DNA from: G963666705 sp963666705
GTDB taxonomy: Bacteria > Pseudomonadota > Alphaproteobacteria > CADEGL01
Assembly (NCBI GenBank): GCA_963666705.2
Contig: CAXXKO010000001.1
Span: 1-64,000 of the forward strand
Reading direction: 5' to 3'
DNA: 64,000 nt
A program made the translations under genes and the position numbers. Below are positions 36,139 to 46,345 of this stretch, piece by piece; the stretch's first letter is position 1, and every line of letters begins with the position of its first letter. A model generated the notes under the pieces. It saw only the letters and a list, made by a program, of their open reading frames with translations, did no database searches and was not told the origin of the DNA.

Positions 36139-36657
36139 TCGTTCTGCGAGAAGTACGGAATGACCGAACTCGACTCCGATCCGATCTTTGACGCACCAGC
36201 CCGGAGGATCCTGAACCAACGCCGGCAGGCGTGCTCCAACACGGCTTCCGCCACCGGCCTGCACAGGTATGATCGGCCCGGCTCGACGCGCGCGATGATC
36301 CGAGCAGCCTCCATGAGTTACGGGCGACCGGCGGCGGTAGACGTGGCGATGACCGCGATCCCGCTGGGGAACCGGCTCGCGGCGCGACGAGTGGCTCGTG
36401 GCCGACAGAACGGCGCAAGGTGACGGCAGCCGGCGTATCTACACCTGGCCGCCGCGTTTCCGCCGTCGCGTGATCGTCCTCGATCCCCGCACCGGCAGCC
36501 GGAACCCAGCGAGTAGCCCACGGACATCGCCAACGGGCTTTGTCAAGTTGACCGGATTCACTCCGAAATCTCGGTTCATTATCGGTGGCTGCTCTACGCA
36601 ATTTCAATGGCTTAGCCTCATGGAGAAATGCCGAAAACAGCCTACGATCAGTTAATA
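36139..36657. other. 519-base stretch without a supported gene
   Basis: An open frame at 36160-36423 (MTELDSDPIFDAPARRILNQ...) begins 21 bases after the binding-protein stop but has no clear ribosome site or family motif. The rest has no coding signature. It may be remnant coding DNA cut by the IS630 copy at 36658. Confidence 0.4.
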
Positions 36658-37839
36658 CCATCGGGCATTGAATGAGACTCGTTTAGGGGATTCCCAATCG
36701 GTCAAAAGTCTGAATCAATGAGGCGAACGGCTTTGGAGGTTCGCCATGAGCAGAGCGGTTTCGTTACGCGCGGATTTTGATGGTCCTGGCGTTTGCGTCG
36801 ATTGGCCAAGGCGGGGTCGAAGGATGCGGGCCAGAGCCGGCGGCTTCTTGCGCTGGCGGTGATCTACGATGGGGGCCGGCGTACGGACGCGGCTGCGGCT
36901 CGGCGATGTCGGGCTTCAAGTCATCCGCGACTGGGTTCTTCGGTTCAACGCCAAAGGGCCGGATGGTCTGATTGACGGCAAGGCGACGGGCAAGCCGCGC
37001 AAGCTCGATGACATGCGCAACGCCAGGCTCTTGCCCGGCTTCGTCGAGGACGGGCCGATCCCGGCGATCCACGGCGTTCGTGCGCTGGCGCCGGAAGGAC
37101 TTGGCGCTTTGGATATTCGAGGAGTTTGGCATCTCGCGTTGAGGAGTCGAGCGTAGGCCGCGAAGCTGCGGGCGCTGGGGTTCAGCAAGATATCGGCGCG
37201 GCCAACGGCACAAGGGGCAGAACGAGTTCGCGGTCGAGGATTTTAAAAAAACTTCGCGGCCGAGCTGGAAGAGATCCGCAGCCGGCCTGGCCCGGCCGAC
37301 ACCGCCATAGAGATCTGGTGGCAGGACGAGGCCCGGGTCGGCCAGAAAACCAAGCTCACGCGGCACTGGGCGAGACGCGGCAGCCGGCCCACGGCGGCCA
37401 AGGACCAACGTACGAAGTCGGCCTATATCTTTGGCGCCATCTGTCCCCAACGCGGCGTCGGCGCGGGCCTCGTCCTGCCCCGCTGCAACACCAAGGCCAT
37501 GCAATGGCACTCTCGATGAAATCTCGTCCCAGGTGGCGTCGGGCGCCCACGCCGTGCTCATCCTCGATCGGGCCGGATGGCACACCACCGGCAAGCTCGA
37601 AGTCCCGGCCAACATCACGCTGCTGCCCTTGCCGCCGAGGGCGCCCGAGCTGAACCCCGTGGAAAACATTTGGCAGTTCATGCGCGACAACTGGCTGTCC
37701 AACCGGATCTTCAAGTCATACGACGATATCGTCGCCATCTGTTGCCAAGCCTGGAACAAGCTCATCGACCAGCCGTGGAAGATCGTGTCCATCGACGTCT
37801 GAGGAAATGGGCGCATGGGTTCTGATTAATGCTCGTTGG
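36658..37839. mobile_element. IS630-family element B, indel-laden copy
   Basis: The ends CCATCGGGCATTGAATGAG and (other strand) CCAACGAGCATTAATCAG are flanked by TA at 36656-36657 and 37840-37841. It is 1182 bp long, 16 bp longer than copy A because of many 1-3 base insertions, mostly in its first 600 bases. Confidence 0.87.
36746..37818 (+). pseudogene. IS630-family transposase B, multiply frameshifted
   Basis: Compared with copy A the reading frame is broken by several small changes: CTTCGTCG for CTCGTCG near 37040, GTTCGTG for GTTGTG near 37077, GCGTTGAG for GCTTGAG near 37136, CGAAGCTG for CGAGCTG near 37160 and CACTCTCG for CACCTCG near 37508. The shared TTTTAAAAAAACTTC run is preserved near 37240, and the stretch holding LLPLPPRAPELNPVENIWQF is intact. 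It cannot encode a functional transposase. Confidence 0.88.
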
Positions 37840-37898
37840 TATAACTTGACAATGCCCCGGCGAGTCCTCTCAAGAAGCAGCGGCCTCGACACGGCCGC

Positions 37899-39288
37899 AG
37901 CTATGGCTGAATCTTGGTGACGGTATGGGTCAGGCGGCGGCTTGCGGTTGTTGCCTGACGGCTTCGATGCCGTCGATGAACTTTACACCGACGATCAGCT
38001 TGGGCAACTGGTTGTGTCCGTCGAGGCGGCGCCAACTGTTTTGTGCCCCCTGGGTGAGCTTGAAGACCATGGCGAGCGCCGTCTTGTTGGAGAGGCATCC
38101 CTTGGATCGCACGGTACGGTGTCGCACGGTGGCGAATGTGCTTTCGATGGGGTTGGTTGTCCGCAGGTGCTTCCAATGCTCGGCGGGAAAGTCGTAGAAC
38201 GCCAGCAGCGTTTCGCGATCCTTGGCCAGGCATGCAGCCGCCTTTTCGTATTTGACGGCGTAGGTCTCGATGAAGGTGTCGAAGGCGTTGTCTGCGTCGC
38301 TCCTGGTCTCGGCCATCCAGATGTCCTGGAGAGCACGCTTTGCCTTCGATTGCTGGCTCTTGGGCAGCTTGTTCAAGACGTTCGCGGTCTTGTGCACCCA
38401 ACAGCGCTGGCCGCGCGTCCGGGACCACACTTCCTCGATCGCCTTCCAGAAGCCGAGCGCGCCGTCGGCGACCGCGAGTTCAGGCCCCATCGCGAGCCCG
38501 CGCCGCTTGAGGTCGAGCAGCAGCTCGCGCCATGATTGGGTGCTCTCGCGCACGCCGTCGATGAGGCCGACGAGTTCCTTCTTGCCCTCGGGCGTCGCGC
38601 CGATGATGACCAACAGGCATTGCGCGTCGTCCTCGAGCCGGGCCTGCACGTGGATGCCGTCGGCCCAGAAGTAGACGTAGCGCCGGGCCGACAGATCCCG
38701 CTTCAGCCAGTGTGCGTGCTCCCCCGCCCAGACTTCGGTGAGCCGCGCGATGGACGAGGCCGAGAGGCCGCCGGCGTCCGGCCCGAGTAAGGCCGCCAGC
38801 GCCTCGGTGAAGTCGCCGGTGGAGATGCCCTTGAGGTAGAGGATGGGGATCAGGACCTCGAGGCTCTTCGAGCGCCGCGCATAAGGCGGCAGCAGCGCCG
38901 AGGAGAAGCGGATGCGATCGGCGCCCAGCCCCGTGCGGTCGCGGACCCGTGGCCCGCGAACCGCGACCGGGCCGATGCCGGTCATGATCTCGCGTTCCGG
39001 CAGATGACCGTGGCGCACCAGCCGTTGGCGGCCTTCATCGGTGCGCTCCTCGGCGTGGCTCCCGAGGAACGCGGCCACCTCGGCCTCGACCGCTTGGGCC
39101 AAAAGGGAACGGGCGCCGTTGCGCAGCACCTCGGTCAACGGATCGGAAAACGTCGATGGCTCGGAAAGCTTCAAAACGTTATTGTCGGTCACGGCGTATC
39201 ACTCCTTTGCTGGAGAAGTGGAGGCTCAATCACCCCCACGATACGCCACCTTAACCCTTCACGCCGTCACCAACTTCTGGCCATAGCT
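37899..39288. mobile_element. IS256-family element B
   Basis: The ends AGCTATGGCTGAATCTTGGT (from 37899) and, on the other strand from 39288, AGCTATGGCCAGAAGTTGGT are inverted repeats, continuing into GACGG. The flanks CGACACGGCC and CGACACCGCC are similar, but no exact 8-9-bp duplication is evident. Confidence 0.8.
37930..39192 (-). CDS. IS256-family transposase (B)
   Basis: A 420-residue mutator-type transposase of a different subgroup from that at 17844: LLAQAVEAEVAAFLGSHAEE, VYFWADGIHVQARLEDDAQC with the first Asp, ELAVADGALGFWKAIEEVWS with the second, RGQRCWVHKTANVLNKLPKS and TTNPIESTFATVRHRTVRSK with the Glu. The frame is intact. Confidence 0.93.
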   Translation of the reverse strand: MTDNNVLKLSEPSTFSDPLTEVLRNGARSLLAQAVEAEVAAFLGSHAEERTDEGRQRLVRHGHLPEREIMTGIGPVAVRGPRVRDRTGLGADRIRFSSALLPPYARRSKSLEVLIPILYLKGISTGDFTEALAALLGPDAGGLSASSIARLTEVWAGEHAHWLKRDLSARRYVYFWADGIHVQARLEDDAQCLLVIIGATPEGKKELVGLIDGVRESTQSWRELLLDLKRRGLAMGPELAVADGALGFWKAIEEVWSRTRGQRCWVHKTANVLNKLPKSQQSKAKRALQDIWMAETRSDADNAFDTFIETYAVKYEKAAACLAKDRETLLAFYDFPAEHWKHLRTTNPIESTFATVRHRTVRSKGCLSNKTALAMVFKLTQGAQNSWRRLDGHNQLPKLIVGVKFIDGIEAVRQQPQAAA

Positions 39289-39527
39289 CGACACCGCCTT
39301 CCTCGACCGCGTCGCGATAGCGGTCCCCCACAGCACGTATCGCGTGTCGAGGCCCATGACCTGATTCAGTAAGGCCTTCGACACGGCTATGCCGAAGTTC
39401 TTCGGCCAGCTTGAGAAGGCCAACTTTGTGACGGATGATTTCTTGATTACTCGTATGAGAACGGCGGTGACGAAATTCGAGTGGCGTCCGACGGAAGCGG
39501 CGGGCGTTCTCGGCCTTTCCCAGCCGC

Positions 39528-40625
39528 GGGCGGAGTAAAACTCTGCCACAGCCTGTCAGCCTTCGATCTTTTTTGAGATGGAAGGCGGGAGGATGTTCTC
39601 AGCACCTGATAGTCGATTGGACCTATATCTGCGCGTTCGGGCTGGCCTGCCATGTTGATGGTCTGAGCCAGCGAGAGGCGGCCAAGTCGGTTTGGCATTG
39701 CGCGCGAGACGGTGAGGAAGATGCTGCGGCATTCGGAGCACACCGTCGGGATATCGGTCGACGCCAGCCACCGAAACGCCCGAAACTGGCCCCCTTCACG
39801 GATATCATCGACCGTATTCTGGAGGAGGACCGAACGGTTCAGCCGCCTAAGCAGCACCACACGGCGAAGATGTCGATAATTCGAAGCGCCAGGCGACGAA
39901 CATGGCTTCACTGGGGCAAAGAGACCATCGTGAAGGATATCGTCGTTCGGGAACGGCGCCTTCGTCGGCGTGAGATGTTTGTGCCGTTGTCACATCCTCC
40001 GGGCCATGCTCGAGCGGACTTTGGCGAGGCGGATGCGATCATCGCCGGCGTCAAGTATCGGGCGCATTTTTTCGTCATGACACTTCCCCACAGCGATGCC
40101 TGCTTCGCGGCTCTACCCGGCCGGCGACGACGGAGGCCTGGCTGGACGGGCACAACAGAGCCTTTGTTTTTTTCGGCGGCGTTGCCCCAAGCGATTCAAG
40201 GCGACAACGACAAGTGTCTGGTGTCGCGCATCTTGTCAGATGGCACGCGGCAACGAACGCGGTGCGTTCAGCGGGCTGCACGGTCCAAATTACCTCTTCG
40301 AGGACCGCTACGGCCGATGTTCCCGGCAGCTTCGCTGGGTAACGACCAAAGGCAATGTGGAGGGGGTGGTCGGCAAAATGCCTTCAATTTGGTCGGAACT
40401 TCATGACGCCGCTTCCCCGGTTCGCGAGCTGGGACGCCTTCAATGGCCACCTGGAAGAGCAATGCCGCAACCGGCGTAAGGCAACGTTCCGCCGTGCGCG
40501 GCCACCGTGAGAGCATCGAACGGTTTGTGCCAGCACCGTGACCGCGAAGCGTTGAAGAGGCCACTGCCGGCACTGAGAACGGCAGAGCAATAATCCCCCA
40601 CTGAAGCGGCCGGTCGATCCGGCTG
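39528..40625 (+). pseudogene. IS21 istA copy B, decayed and 3-prime truncated
   Basis: It starts with the IS21 end GCGGGCGGAGTAAAACTCTG and carries recognisable istA pieces in shifting frames: LYLRVRLACHVDG, KRPKLAPFTDIIDRILEEDR, FVPLSHPPGHARADFGEADA and NDKCLVSRILSDGTRQRT. It follows the istA at 2521-4020 closely but with many one- to four-base insertions. It ends about two thirds through the gene, where IS21 copy C begins. No istB follows. Confidence 0.88.
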
Positions 40626-40691
40626 CGGCGGACCAAAATGGGACCGCGTATAGCCTTCTGTCAGGGTTGCTCTGACTGGAAGGCGGGGGGG

Positions 40692-42191
40692 ATGTATCGG
40701 GTGGAGTTGTACGCACGGGTTCGGCGGGCGTGTCATGTCGAGGGGATGAGCACCCGCGAGGCCTCGCGGGTGTTTGGTGTAGACCGCAAGACGGTCCGTA
40801 AGATGCTGTCGTTCTCGGTGCCGCCAGGGTATCGCCGAAGCGCGCCGCCGAGGCGGCCAAAGCTGGGTCCGTTCACGGGAATCATCGATCGGATCTTGGA
40901 AGACGATCGGACCAGCCACCGCAAGCAACGGCACACTGCGAAGCGCATCTTCGACCGCCTCCGGGACGAGTACGGTTTCACGGGCGGCTACACCATCGTG
41001 AAGGACTACGTTCGTGAGCAGGGGCTTCGGTCGCGTGAGGTGTTCGTGCCACTCTCCCATTCCCCCGGTCACGCCCAGGCGGACTTCGGCGAAGCGATGG
41101 CGGTGATCGGCGGCGCGTTACGGAAGATCCACTTCCTTGCCTTCGACCTTCCCCACAGTGATGGTTGCTTTGTTGCGGCCTATCCGGCGGAGACGACCGA
41201 AGCATTCTGCGATGGCCACAACGCGGCGTTTGCCTTCTTCGGCGGCGTCCCCCGATCCATCCTGTACGACAACACCAAGCTGGCGGTTGCCCGGATCCTG
41301 GGCGATGGGAAGCGGCAGCGAACGCGCGTCTTCACGGAGCTTCAGTCCCACTATCTGTTCGAGGACAGGTTCGGCCGGCCGGGCAAGGGCAACGACAAGG
41401 GCAAGGTCGAGGGACTGGTCGGCTTCATCCGGCGGAACTTCCTGGTCCCCGTCCCGCGTGCCGAGAGCTTCGCGGCCCTCAACGATGCTCTCGCCGAACA
41501 GTGCCGCCGGCGCCAGGCGGCGCGGCTGCGGGGCCACAAGGAGACCATCGGCGAGCGTCTCGAGCGGGATCGTCAAGTTCTCTTGCCATTGCCGCCTGCT
41601 CCCTATGATGCCTGCGATAAGCGCCCTGGACGGGCGAGTTCGCTGTCGCTGGTGCGTTACCGCAGCAACGACTATTCCGTGCCCGTGGCCTACGGCCACC
41701 GTGAGGTGCTCATCCGGGGCTACGTCGATGAGGTGGTGATCAGCTGCGGGGCCGAGGTGATCGCCCGGCACCGCCGGTCCTACGACAGCGAGGACCTGAT
41801 CTTCGACCCGCTGCATTACCTGCCCTTGATCGAGCAGAAGATCGGCGCCCTCGACCAGGCCGCGCCATTGGCGGGCTGGGACCTGCCCGAGGCCTTCATC
41901 ACTCTGCGGCGGCTCCTCGAAGCTCGTATGGGCAAGGCAGGCAAGCGCGAGTACGTCCAGGTGCTCCGTCTACTGGAGACCTTCCGGCTCGAGGAGGTCG
42001 AGGGTGCGGTCGGCGACGCCCTGCGGCTCGGCGCAATCGGCTTTGATGCGGTGAAGCACCTGGTACTGTGCCGCATCGAGCGGCGGCCGCCCAGGCTCAA
42101 CCTCGACGTCTATCCGTATCTGCCGCGCGCCCGGGTCGCGATGACGTCCGCCAAGTCGTACATGAGCCTGCTGTCGGGGCTCGGCGCATGA
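40692..42191 (+). CDS. istA: IS21 transposase IstA (copy C)
   Basis: A 499-residue IstA starting MYRVELYARVRRACHVEGMS, with GGCGGGGGGG upstream. Helix-turn-helix TREASRVFGVDRKTVRKMLS; core residues in QADFGEAMAVIGG, ILYDNTKLAVARIL and GNDKGKVEGLVGFIRRNF. It is about three-quarters identical to copy A by eye but clearly a different lineage. Its stop overlaps istB by four bases. Confidence 0.93.
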   Translation: MYRVELYARVRRACHVEGMSTREASRVFGVDRKTVRKMLSFSVPPGYRRSAPPRRPKLGPFTGIIDRILEDDRTSHRKQRHTAKRIFDRLRDEYGFTGGYTIVKDYVREQGLRSREVFVPLSHSPGHAQADFGEAMAVIGGALRKIHFLAFDLPHSDGCFVAAYPAETTEAFCDGHNAAFAFFGGVPRSILYDNTKLAVARILGDGKRQRTRVFTELQSHYLFEDRFGRPGKGNDKGKVEGLVGFIRRNFLVPVPRAESFAALNDALAEQCRRRQAARLRGHKETIGERLERDRQVLLPLPPAPYDACDKRPGRASSLSLVRYRSNDYSVPVAYGHREVLIRGYVDEVVISCGAEVIARHRRSYDSEDLIFDPLHYLPLIEQKIGALDQAAPLAGWDLPEAFITLRRLLEARMGKAGKREYVQVLRLLETFRLEEVEGAVGDALRLGAIGFDAVKHLVLCRIERRPPRLNLDVYPYLPRARVAMTSAKSYMSLLSGLGA

Positions 42192-42952
42192 CCGACACAC
42201 CGCAAGTGCTGCTCGCCCACCACCTCGAGACGCTGAAGCTGCCGACCTTCCTGCGCGAGTACGACAAGATCGCCCGGCAGTGCGCCTCGGAAGGCGTCGA
42301 TCACGTCCGCTACCTGTTGAGACTCGCCGAGCTCGAGCTGATCGACCGCGAGCGCCGCATGGTCGAGCGGCGCATCAAGGCGGCGCGCTTCCCCGTGGTC
42401 AAGAGCCTCGACAGCTTCGACTTCAAGGTCATCCCCTCGCTCAACAAGGCGCTGGTCCTGGAGCTGGCCCGCTGCGAGTACATCGAGCGCCGCGAGAACC
42501 TCATCGCGCTCGGCAACAGTGGGACCGGCAAGACCCACATCGCCCTCGGTCTCGGCCTGGCGGCCTGCCAGAAGGGCCTCTCGGTCGGCTTCATCACCGC
42601 CGCCGCGCTGGTCCACGAACTCATCGAGGCCCGCGATGACAAGCAGCTGCTGAGGTTCCAGAAGAAGCTCGCCACCTACAAGCTTCTGATCGTCGACGAA
42701 CTCGGCTTCGTGCCGCTGTCGAAGACCGGCGCCGAGCTGTTGTTCGAGGTGTTCAGCCAACGCTACGAGCGGGGCTCGACCCTGGTCACCACCAATCTGC
42801 CCTTCGACGAATGGACCGAGGTGTTCGGCTCCGAGCGCCTCACCGGCGCGCTCCTCGATCGCCTCACCCACCACGTCAACATCCTCGAGATGAACGGTGA
42901 CAGCTACAGGCTCAACCAGAGCCGCAGGCGTCAAACCCCGACTGCTAACTGA
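42188..42952 (+). CDS. istB: IS21 helper ATPase IstB (copy C)
   Basis: A 254-residue AAA+ helper starting MTDTPQVLLAHHLETLKLPT, with Walker A GNSGTGKTH and Walker B LLIVDELGFVPLSKTGAELL. Its ATG overlaps the istA stop (ATGA). It is intact. About 190 bases of G/C-rich sequence with strong dyads (CCCGCGCGCG near 43000) lie between its stop and the right IS end. Confidence 0.93.
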   Translation: MTDTPQVLLAHHLETLKLPTFLREYDKIARQCASEGVDHVRYLLRLAELELIDRERRMVERRIKAARFPVVKSLDSFDFKVIPSLNKALVLELARCEYIERRENLIALGNSGTGKTHIALGLGLAACQKGLSVGFITAAALVHELIEARDDKQLLRFQKKLATYKLLIVDELGFVPLSKTGAELLFEVFSQRYERGSTLVTTNLPFDEWTEVFGSERLTGALLDRLTHHVNILEMNGDSYRLNQSRRRQTPTAN

Positions 42953-43142
42953 ACCGACCACCCAGCCCACGCTTGACCCCGTGGGCCCACAGGTCCCTCC
43001 CGCGCGCGCCGCCGCGTCAGCCTGTTGAGGGCACGCCGCGTCGCGCGCGGGGCCCTCCCGTGGACTACGGGGACAAGCCCGCAGCCGCCAAGCGGTCCCT
43101 TCTTACACCGCCGAGGTGGTCCCTTTTTGCTCCGCCATTGAC

Positions 43143-44232
43143 ACTGCCGGTCTATCTCGGCGAAGATAACAAGAGCCTTATCGTCGAGTATCTCGACCTC
43201 GGCGGCTCGACCGGCCTCGAACCTGGCCGAACGATCCGCTGACCGACGAGCCCGATCAGCTTCACGGACACCGGCCAGGGAGCGCCAGCCTTGCCGGCCC
43301 AGTTCGCGCTCGCGCGCCCGAGCCTCGGACCTGTCTCGAGCCCGGCGGGTCGCGGCGGCAGCCTGCGCCCGGCACCAGCAGCAGGTGGTAAACCCGCTAT
43401 CAGGCTCGGCGCCGCAAGCGCACAGGCCTACGATCCGGCGGGCCATCTGTCCGATCCGCGAGTGCGGCGGCCGCGACCGGGCAATCGTCATCGCGAACGC
43501 GGCCAATTCGGCTCGGCGCCTGTCTTCGTCCCGCTCGATCTCTCTATCGCGCTCAGCTTGACGTGCGGCCCTCAGCTCGGCGATCGCCCGCTTGACGTGC
43601 GGACGCCGCCGCATCCAGTACCCCTCGACCTTGGCGACATTCGGCGGCCGGGCGGTATATCCCGCCTCGCGGTACGATCCGGCCGTATTGCCAGTCAGCA
43701 CATAGGCCCGCACAAACGCGGCTTGCCGCTCATTCAGCGGGGCATGGGCGCGGGCGCGGCGCTTCGCCGCCTTGAGCTCGGCGGCCCTCTCCTCCTCGAG
43801 CTGGGCTTGCCGCTTGACGATCTCAGCGCGCCACAGGCGGGCGCCGAGCCGAGTCCGTAGCGTCGAAACTCCTTCGGCATGATCGCCCTCAGACGTCGCC
43901 ACGGCGCCCGCTTCGCCAGCTTGGCGGCAGACCCTCGCCGATCGGTCTCGTTGCAGCGCCGGCAGGACCGCCAGGGCTTGCCTCGGCGTCAAGCCCCCCA
44001 TGGGCGCCCGGCCACACCGGCATAGCCCCAGGCTCCTGTATCGAGCCCCTAGTGCTATTCGGTTGGCGAAGTAGTGCCGTTCGCATCGCCGTTCGGCGCC
44101 AACGCCCCGCCGTGCCACCTCGCGGCATATCTCCCCGCCGGCGCCCCGGTGCATGCATGGGACGTTGCCGCCGTCGAGCGCACTGCGCTGGCGCTTCCGC
44201 GTCGTCACCTGGGGATCGAAAAGCGGGTTAAT
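43143..44232 (-). pseudogene. Zinc-ribbon protein with terminase-small-subunit-like domain, 3-prime cut
   Basis: About 360 residues from MINPLFDPQVTTRKR. Cys clusters resemble zinc ribbons: CMHRGAGGEIC..RCERHYF near the start, GLCRCGRAPMGG, and GLCACGAEPDSGFTTCCWCRAQ. Between them LNERQAAFVRAYVLTGNTAGSYREAGYT and GYWMRRRPHVKRAIAELRAA match the phage terminase small-subunit pattern. The coding sequence runs into the IS21 end at 43142 and its true C-terminus is lost. A start at 44262 is also possible. It is the only clearly phage-like sequence in the window. Function as a packaging protein is doubtful given the zinc ribbons. Confidence 0.6.
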
Positions 44233-44262
44233 CATGGCCCAAATTTGGCGCACTGTTGCCAT

Positions 44263-44719
44263 GGGCGAAAGTTGCGCCCTGAGAGCCGCATGAATCGGCG
44301 GGATGCAGCGGACTGATAGTCAGTTGACGCGGCGGCTCCACGCGCCAAACTCGCACCGCCGCCGTTTTCGCCATGGGTACCTAGTTCCCAAGCGCCCTGC
44401 TGCGCCTGCGGACGATATCGCTCTTTGGAGCTTTGTCACGTCTCCGCCAGGGCGAACAGGTACATGGCCCTCGGCTGTCACCGACCACCATTTTCCTCCA
44501 CGGATACGCGCGGCGATTCTTTGGGGCAGGAACGCCCTTTTCTATTTCAAGCATCCATTCTCTCCATTACCATTGTAATAGCCCGCTCTGTGACGGCCGC
44601 GTCAACGAAGCCGGCGGCGATCATGCCAGCGTCGCGTGGTTAGTGTCCGGAGAAAACACCTGGCCAACATCAGCGGCGCCCGAGGGCTACGATCTCCCTA
44701 ACGCGGCCGCTCGGGCGGC
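44263..44719. other. 457-base stretch without a supported gene
   Basis: Short open stretches occur in all plus frames (for example 44433-44735) but show neither ribosome sites nor known motifs. The base composition is less biased than in neighbouring genes. It may be the upstream region of the zinc-ribbon gene plus remnant DNA. Confidence 0.4.
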
Positions 44720-46129
44720 TGTCAATGACACATAGAGATGTCCGGTTTTTGTAGCACATTAAATGTCCGCTTCTTTGTGAGGAGGCCTGTGGGTAACCCG
44801 GCTTGGCGTAGCGACCGTCACGAGTCAGGCCTAGGCAAGCCGGTTATCCACGGGCCGGGGCGCCGAGCGGATTCAGGCGACCTCTTGTTGGTTTGGCTCC
44901 AGGAGCAGCTCTCCCTTCTGGTCGTAGCGCGCGAGGCAGCGCGGTCCATGGAAGATGGCGAGGCTGGCGTCGGGATATTCGTGGACCTTGACGCTGGCCT
45001 TGACGAAGTGTCGCCGGTGGGCCTGCTCGGGGATCTGCAGGACGAGGCCCTTGTAGCGGACCGTATTGTCGTTCTGGACCTGGCGGCCGTCCTGGATGGC
45101 GAGGATGTCGGCGAGCGCGCGGCCGACATAGGGCAGAAAGGCCGAGCCCGCCCCGGCGGCGGGAACCGAGAAGCGGTCATTGAAGGCGGGCAGGAAGGTC
45201 TCGGCGATATAGCGGTTGGCCTCGTCCATGGCGGCGATGCCGGCCAGACGCAGCTCCTGGGGGAGGCGCCCTTGCAGGGTGCCGAAGAGCCGCTCGATGC
45301 GCCCCCTGGCCTCGGGCGAGTAGGAGGGGATGTGCTCGATGCCGAGCTGGACGAGGGCCCGGCCGACCTGGGTCAGGCGCCCCTTGTCGACCTTGCCGCC
45401 GGCCTTGGGGCTGTGGAAGTAGTGGCTGCCGCGGTCGGTGTAGAAGGCGCAGAAGAGGCCCTTCTTCTCGATCGTTTCCCGAAGCCCGCGAAAGCTCGAG
45501 AAGGTGCCTTCTTCCTCGACCAGGAAGGCCGAGACGACCTCGCCCGTGGCGTCGTCCATGGTGGCGATGAGGTCGAGGTCGCGGCCCAGATCCACCAGCC
45601 AGCGGTGGGGCGAGCCGTCCTGGAACAGGAGCATCCCCGGCAAGGCCCGGCGCGGCCGCCTCTTGCGGTGCGCCCCGCGCCCCCTGGCCTTCTTCACAAG
45701 ACCGGCCTCCTGCAGGCGGATCTTGGTCCAGGTATAGCCGAGCCGGAAGCCGTGGTCGCGCACCAAGTGCTCGTGGAAGTGCTTGGCCGTGAAGTCCCAA
45801 TAGCGCGTGCGGTACTGCTCCAGGACCCATTCGATCTGGTCAAGCGGCGCGCGGCGCCCCGAGGCCCGCCCCAGGCGCCGGTCCACAAGACCCGCCGCCC
45901 CCTCGGCCTCGTAGCGGTCGCGAAGCCGGCGAAAATGACGCTCCGACATCCCCAAGACCTCCGCCGCCTCCAGACAGCTCAACGCGCCGCTGCCATAGCG
46001 GCCTAATGCTTCTGCTATGCGCACAATCCGTATCTCCGGATCCATCGATACCCCCGGTTCCTTGGAACGCTTCAAGAAACCGGACATATCGCGTGCTACA
46101 CATTCCGGACATACCTTGTGCTACTGACA
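44720..46129. mobile_element. ISNCY/IS1202-like element
   Basis: The ends TGTCAATGACACATAGAGAT (from 44720) and, on the other strand from 46129, TGTCAGTAGCACAAGGTATG are imperfect inverted repeats, both continuing to GTCCGG and TGTAGCAC and then a second GTCCG. The length is 1410 bp. No target duplication is evident in the immediate flanks. Confidence 0.75.
44873..46087 (-). CDS. ISNCY-family transposase
   Basis: A 404-residue transposase: helix-turn-helix CLEAAEVLGMSERHFRRLRD, LLFQDGSPHRWLVDLGRDLD and TDRGSHYFHSPKAGGKVDKG with the Asp residues, and SPEARGRIERLFGTLQGRLP with the catalytic Glu, then the C-terminal beta domain (NDNTVRYKGLVLQIP). This is the IS1202/ISNCY arrangement. A start at 46045 (MDPEIRIVRIAEALG) is also possible. 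The frame is intact. Confidence 0.9.
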   Translation of the reverse strand: MSGFLKRSKEPGVSMDPEIRIVRIAEALGRYGSGALSCLEAAEVLGMSERHFRRLRDRYEAEGAAGLVDRRLGRASGRRAPLDQIEWVLEQYRTRYWDFTAKHFHEHLVRDHGFRLGYTWTKIRLQEAGLVKKARGRGAHRKRRPRRALPGMLLFQDGSPHRWLVDLGRDLDLIATMDDATGEVVSAFLVEEEGTFSSFRGLRETIEKKGLFCAFYTDRGSHYFHSPKAGGKVDKGRLTQVGRALVQLGIEHIPSYSPEARGRIERLFGTLQGRLPQELRLAGIAAMDEANRYIAETFLPAFNDRFSVPAAGAGSAFLPYVGRALADILAIQDGRQVQNDNTVRYKGLVLQIPEQAHRRHFVKASVKVHEYPDASLAIFHGPRCLARYDQKGELLLEPNQQEVA

Positions 46130-46171
46130 GCCCGTCCAGCTTGGGCCGCCGCGGCTGCCGCCGTAGACCAG

Positions 46172-46345
46172 TAGAATTCCCTGTTCTCCCGAACAAAATC
46201 CCTGTTCGTTCGAATAAATTCCCTGTTACATGGTTTAGGGAATTGGACCGAAAACACTAGCGTTTCTGCCATGTTTCGAACACAGGAAAGCTTCTGAATC
46301 CCTGCAAAAGAGAAAATTTCCCTGTATTTTCCCTGTTGAACAGAG
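46172..46345. repeat. AATTCCCTGT repeat cluster behind serine recombinase B
   Basis: AGAATTCCCTGTTC, AAAATCCCTGTTCG, AAATTCCCTGTTAC, the inverted TAGGGAATTGG and ATTTCCCTGTATTTTCCCTG followed by AACAGAGAATTAG repeat the pattern at 11204-11380. Before the IS4/IS1182/IS3-like insertions this cluster directly followed the recombinase gene, whose native tail (TGKIQGKFSLLQ...) can be read through 46260-46345. Confidence 0.78.

Larger units (their letters stand above)
40628..43142. mobile_element. IS21-family element (copy C)
   Basis: The left end GGCGGACCAAAATGGGACC (about 40629) and, on the other strand from 43142, TGTCAATGGCGGAGCAAAAAGGGACC (shown only as a short motif: GGCGGAGCAAAAAGGGACC) are inverted repeats; a second inner repeat, GTAAGAAGGGACCGCTTGG, is present on the right. 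It is inserted beside the decayed IS21 B and into the 3-prime end of the zinc-ribbon/terminase-like gene. Confidence 0.82.

Noticed and set aside
39259..39549. A 96-codon minus-strand frame between IS256 B and IS21 B
   Set aside because: It spans both IS ends and shows no family motif; the middle portion (ALLNQVMGLDTRYVLWGTA) could be real remnant coding DNA, but the support is too thin.
44303..44735. Short plus-strand frames upstream of the ISNCY element
   Set aside because: There is no ribosome site, no domain, and several overlapping frames are equally open.
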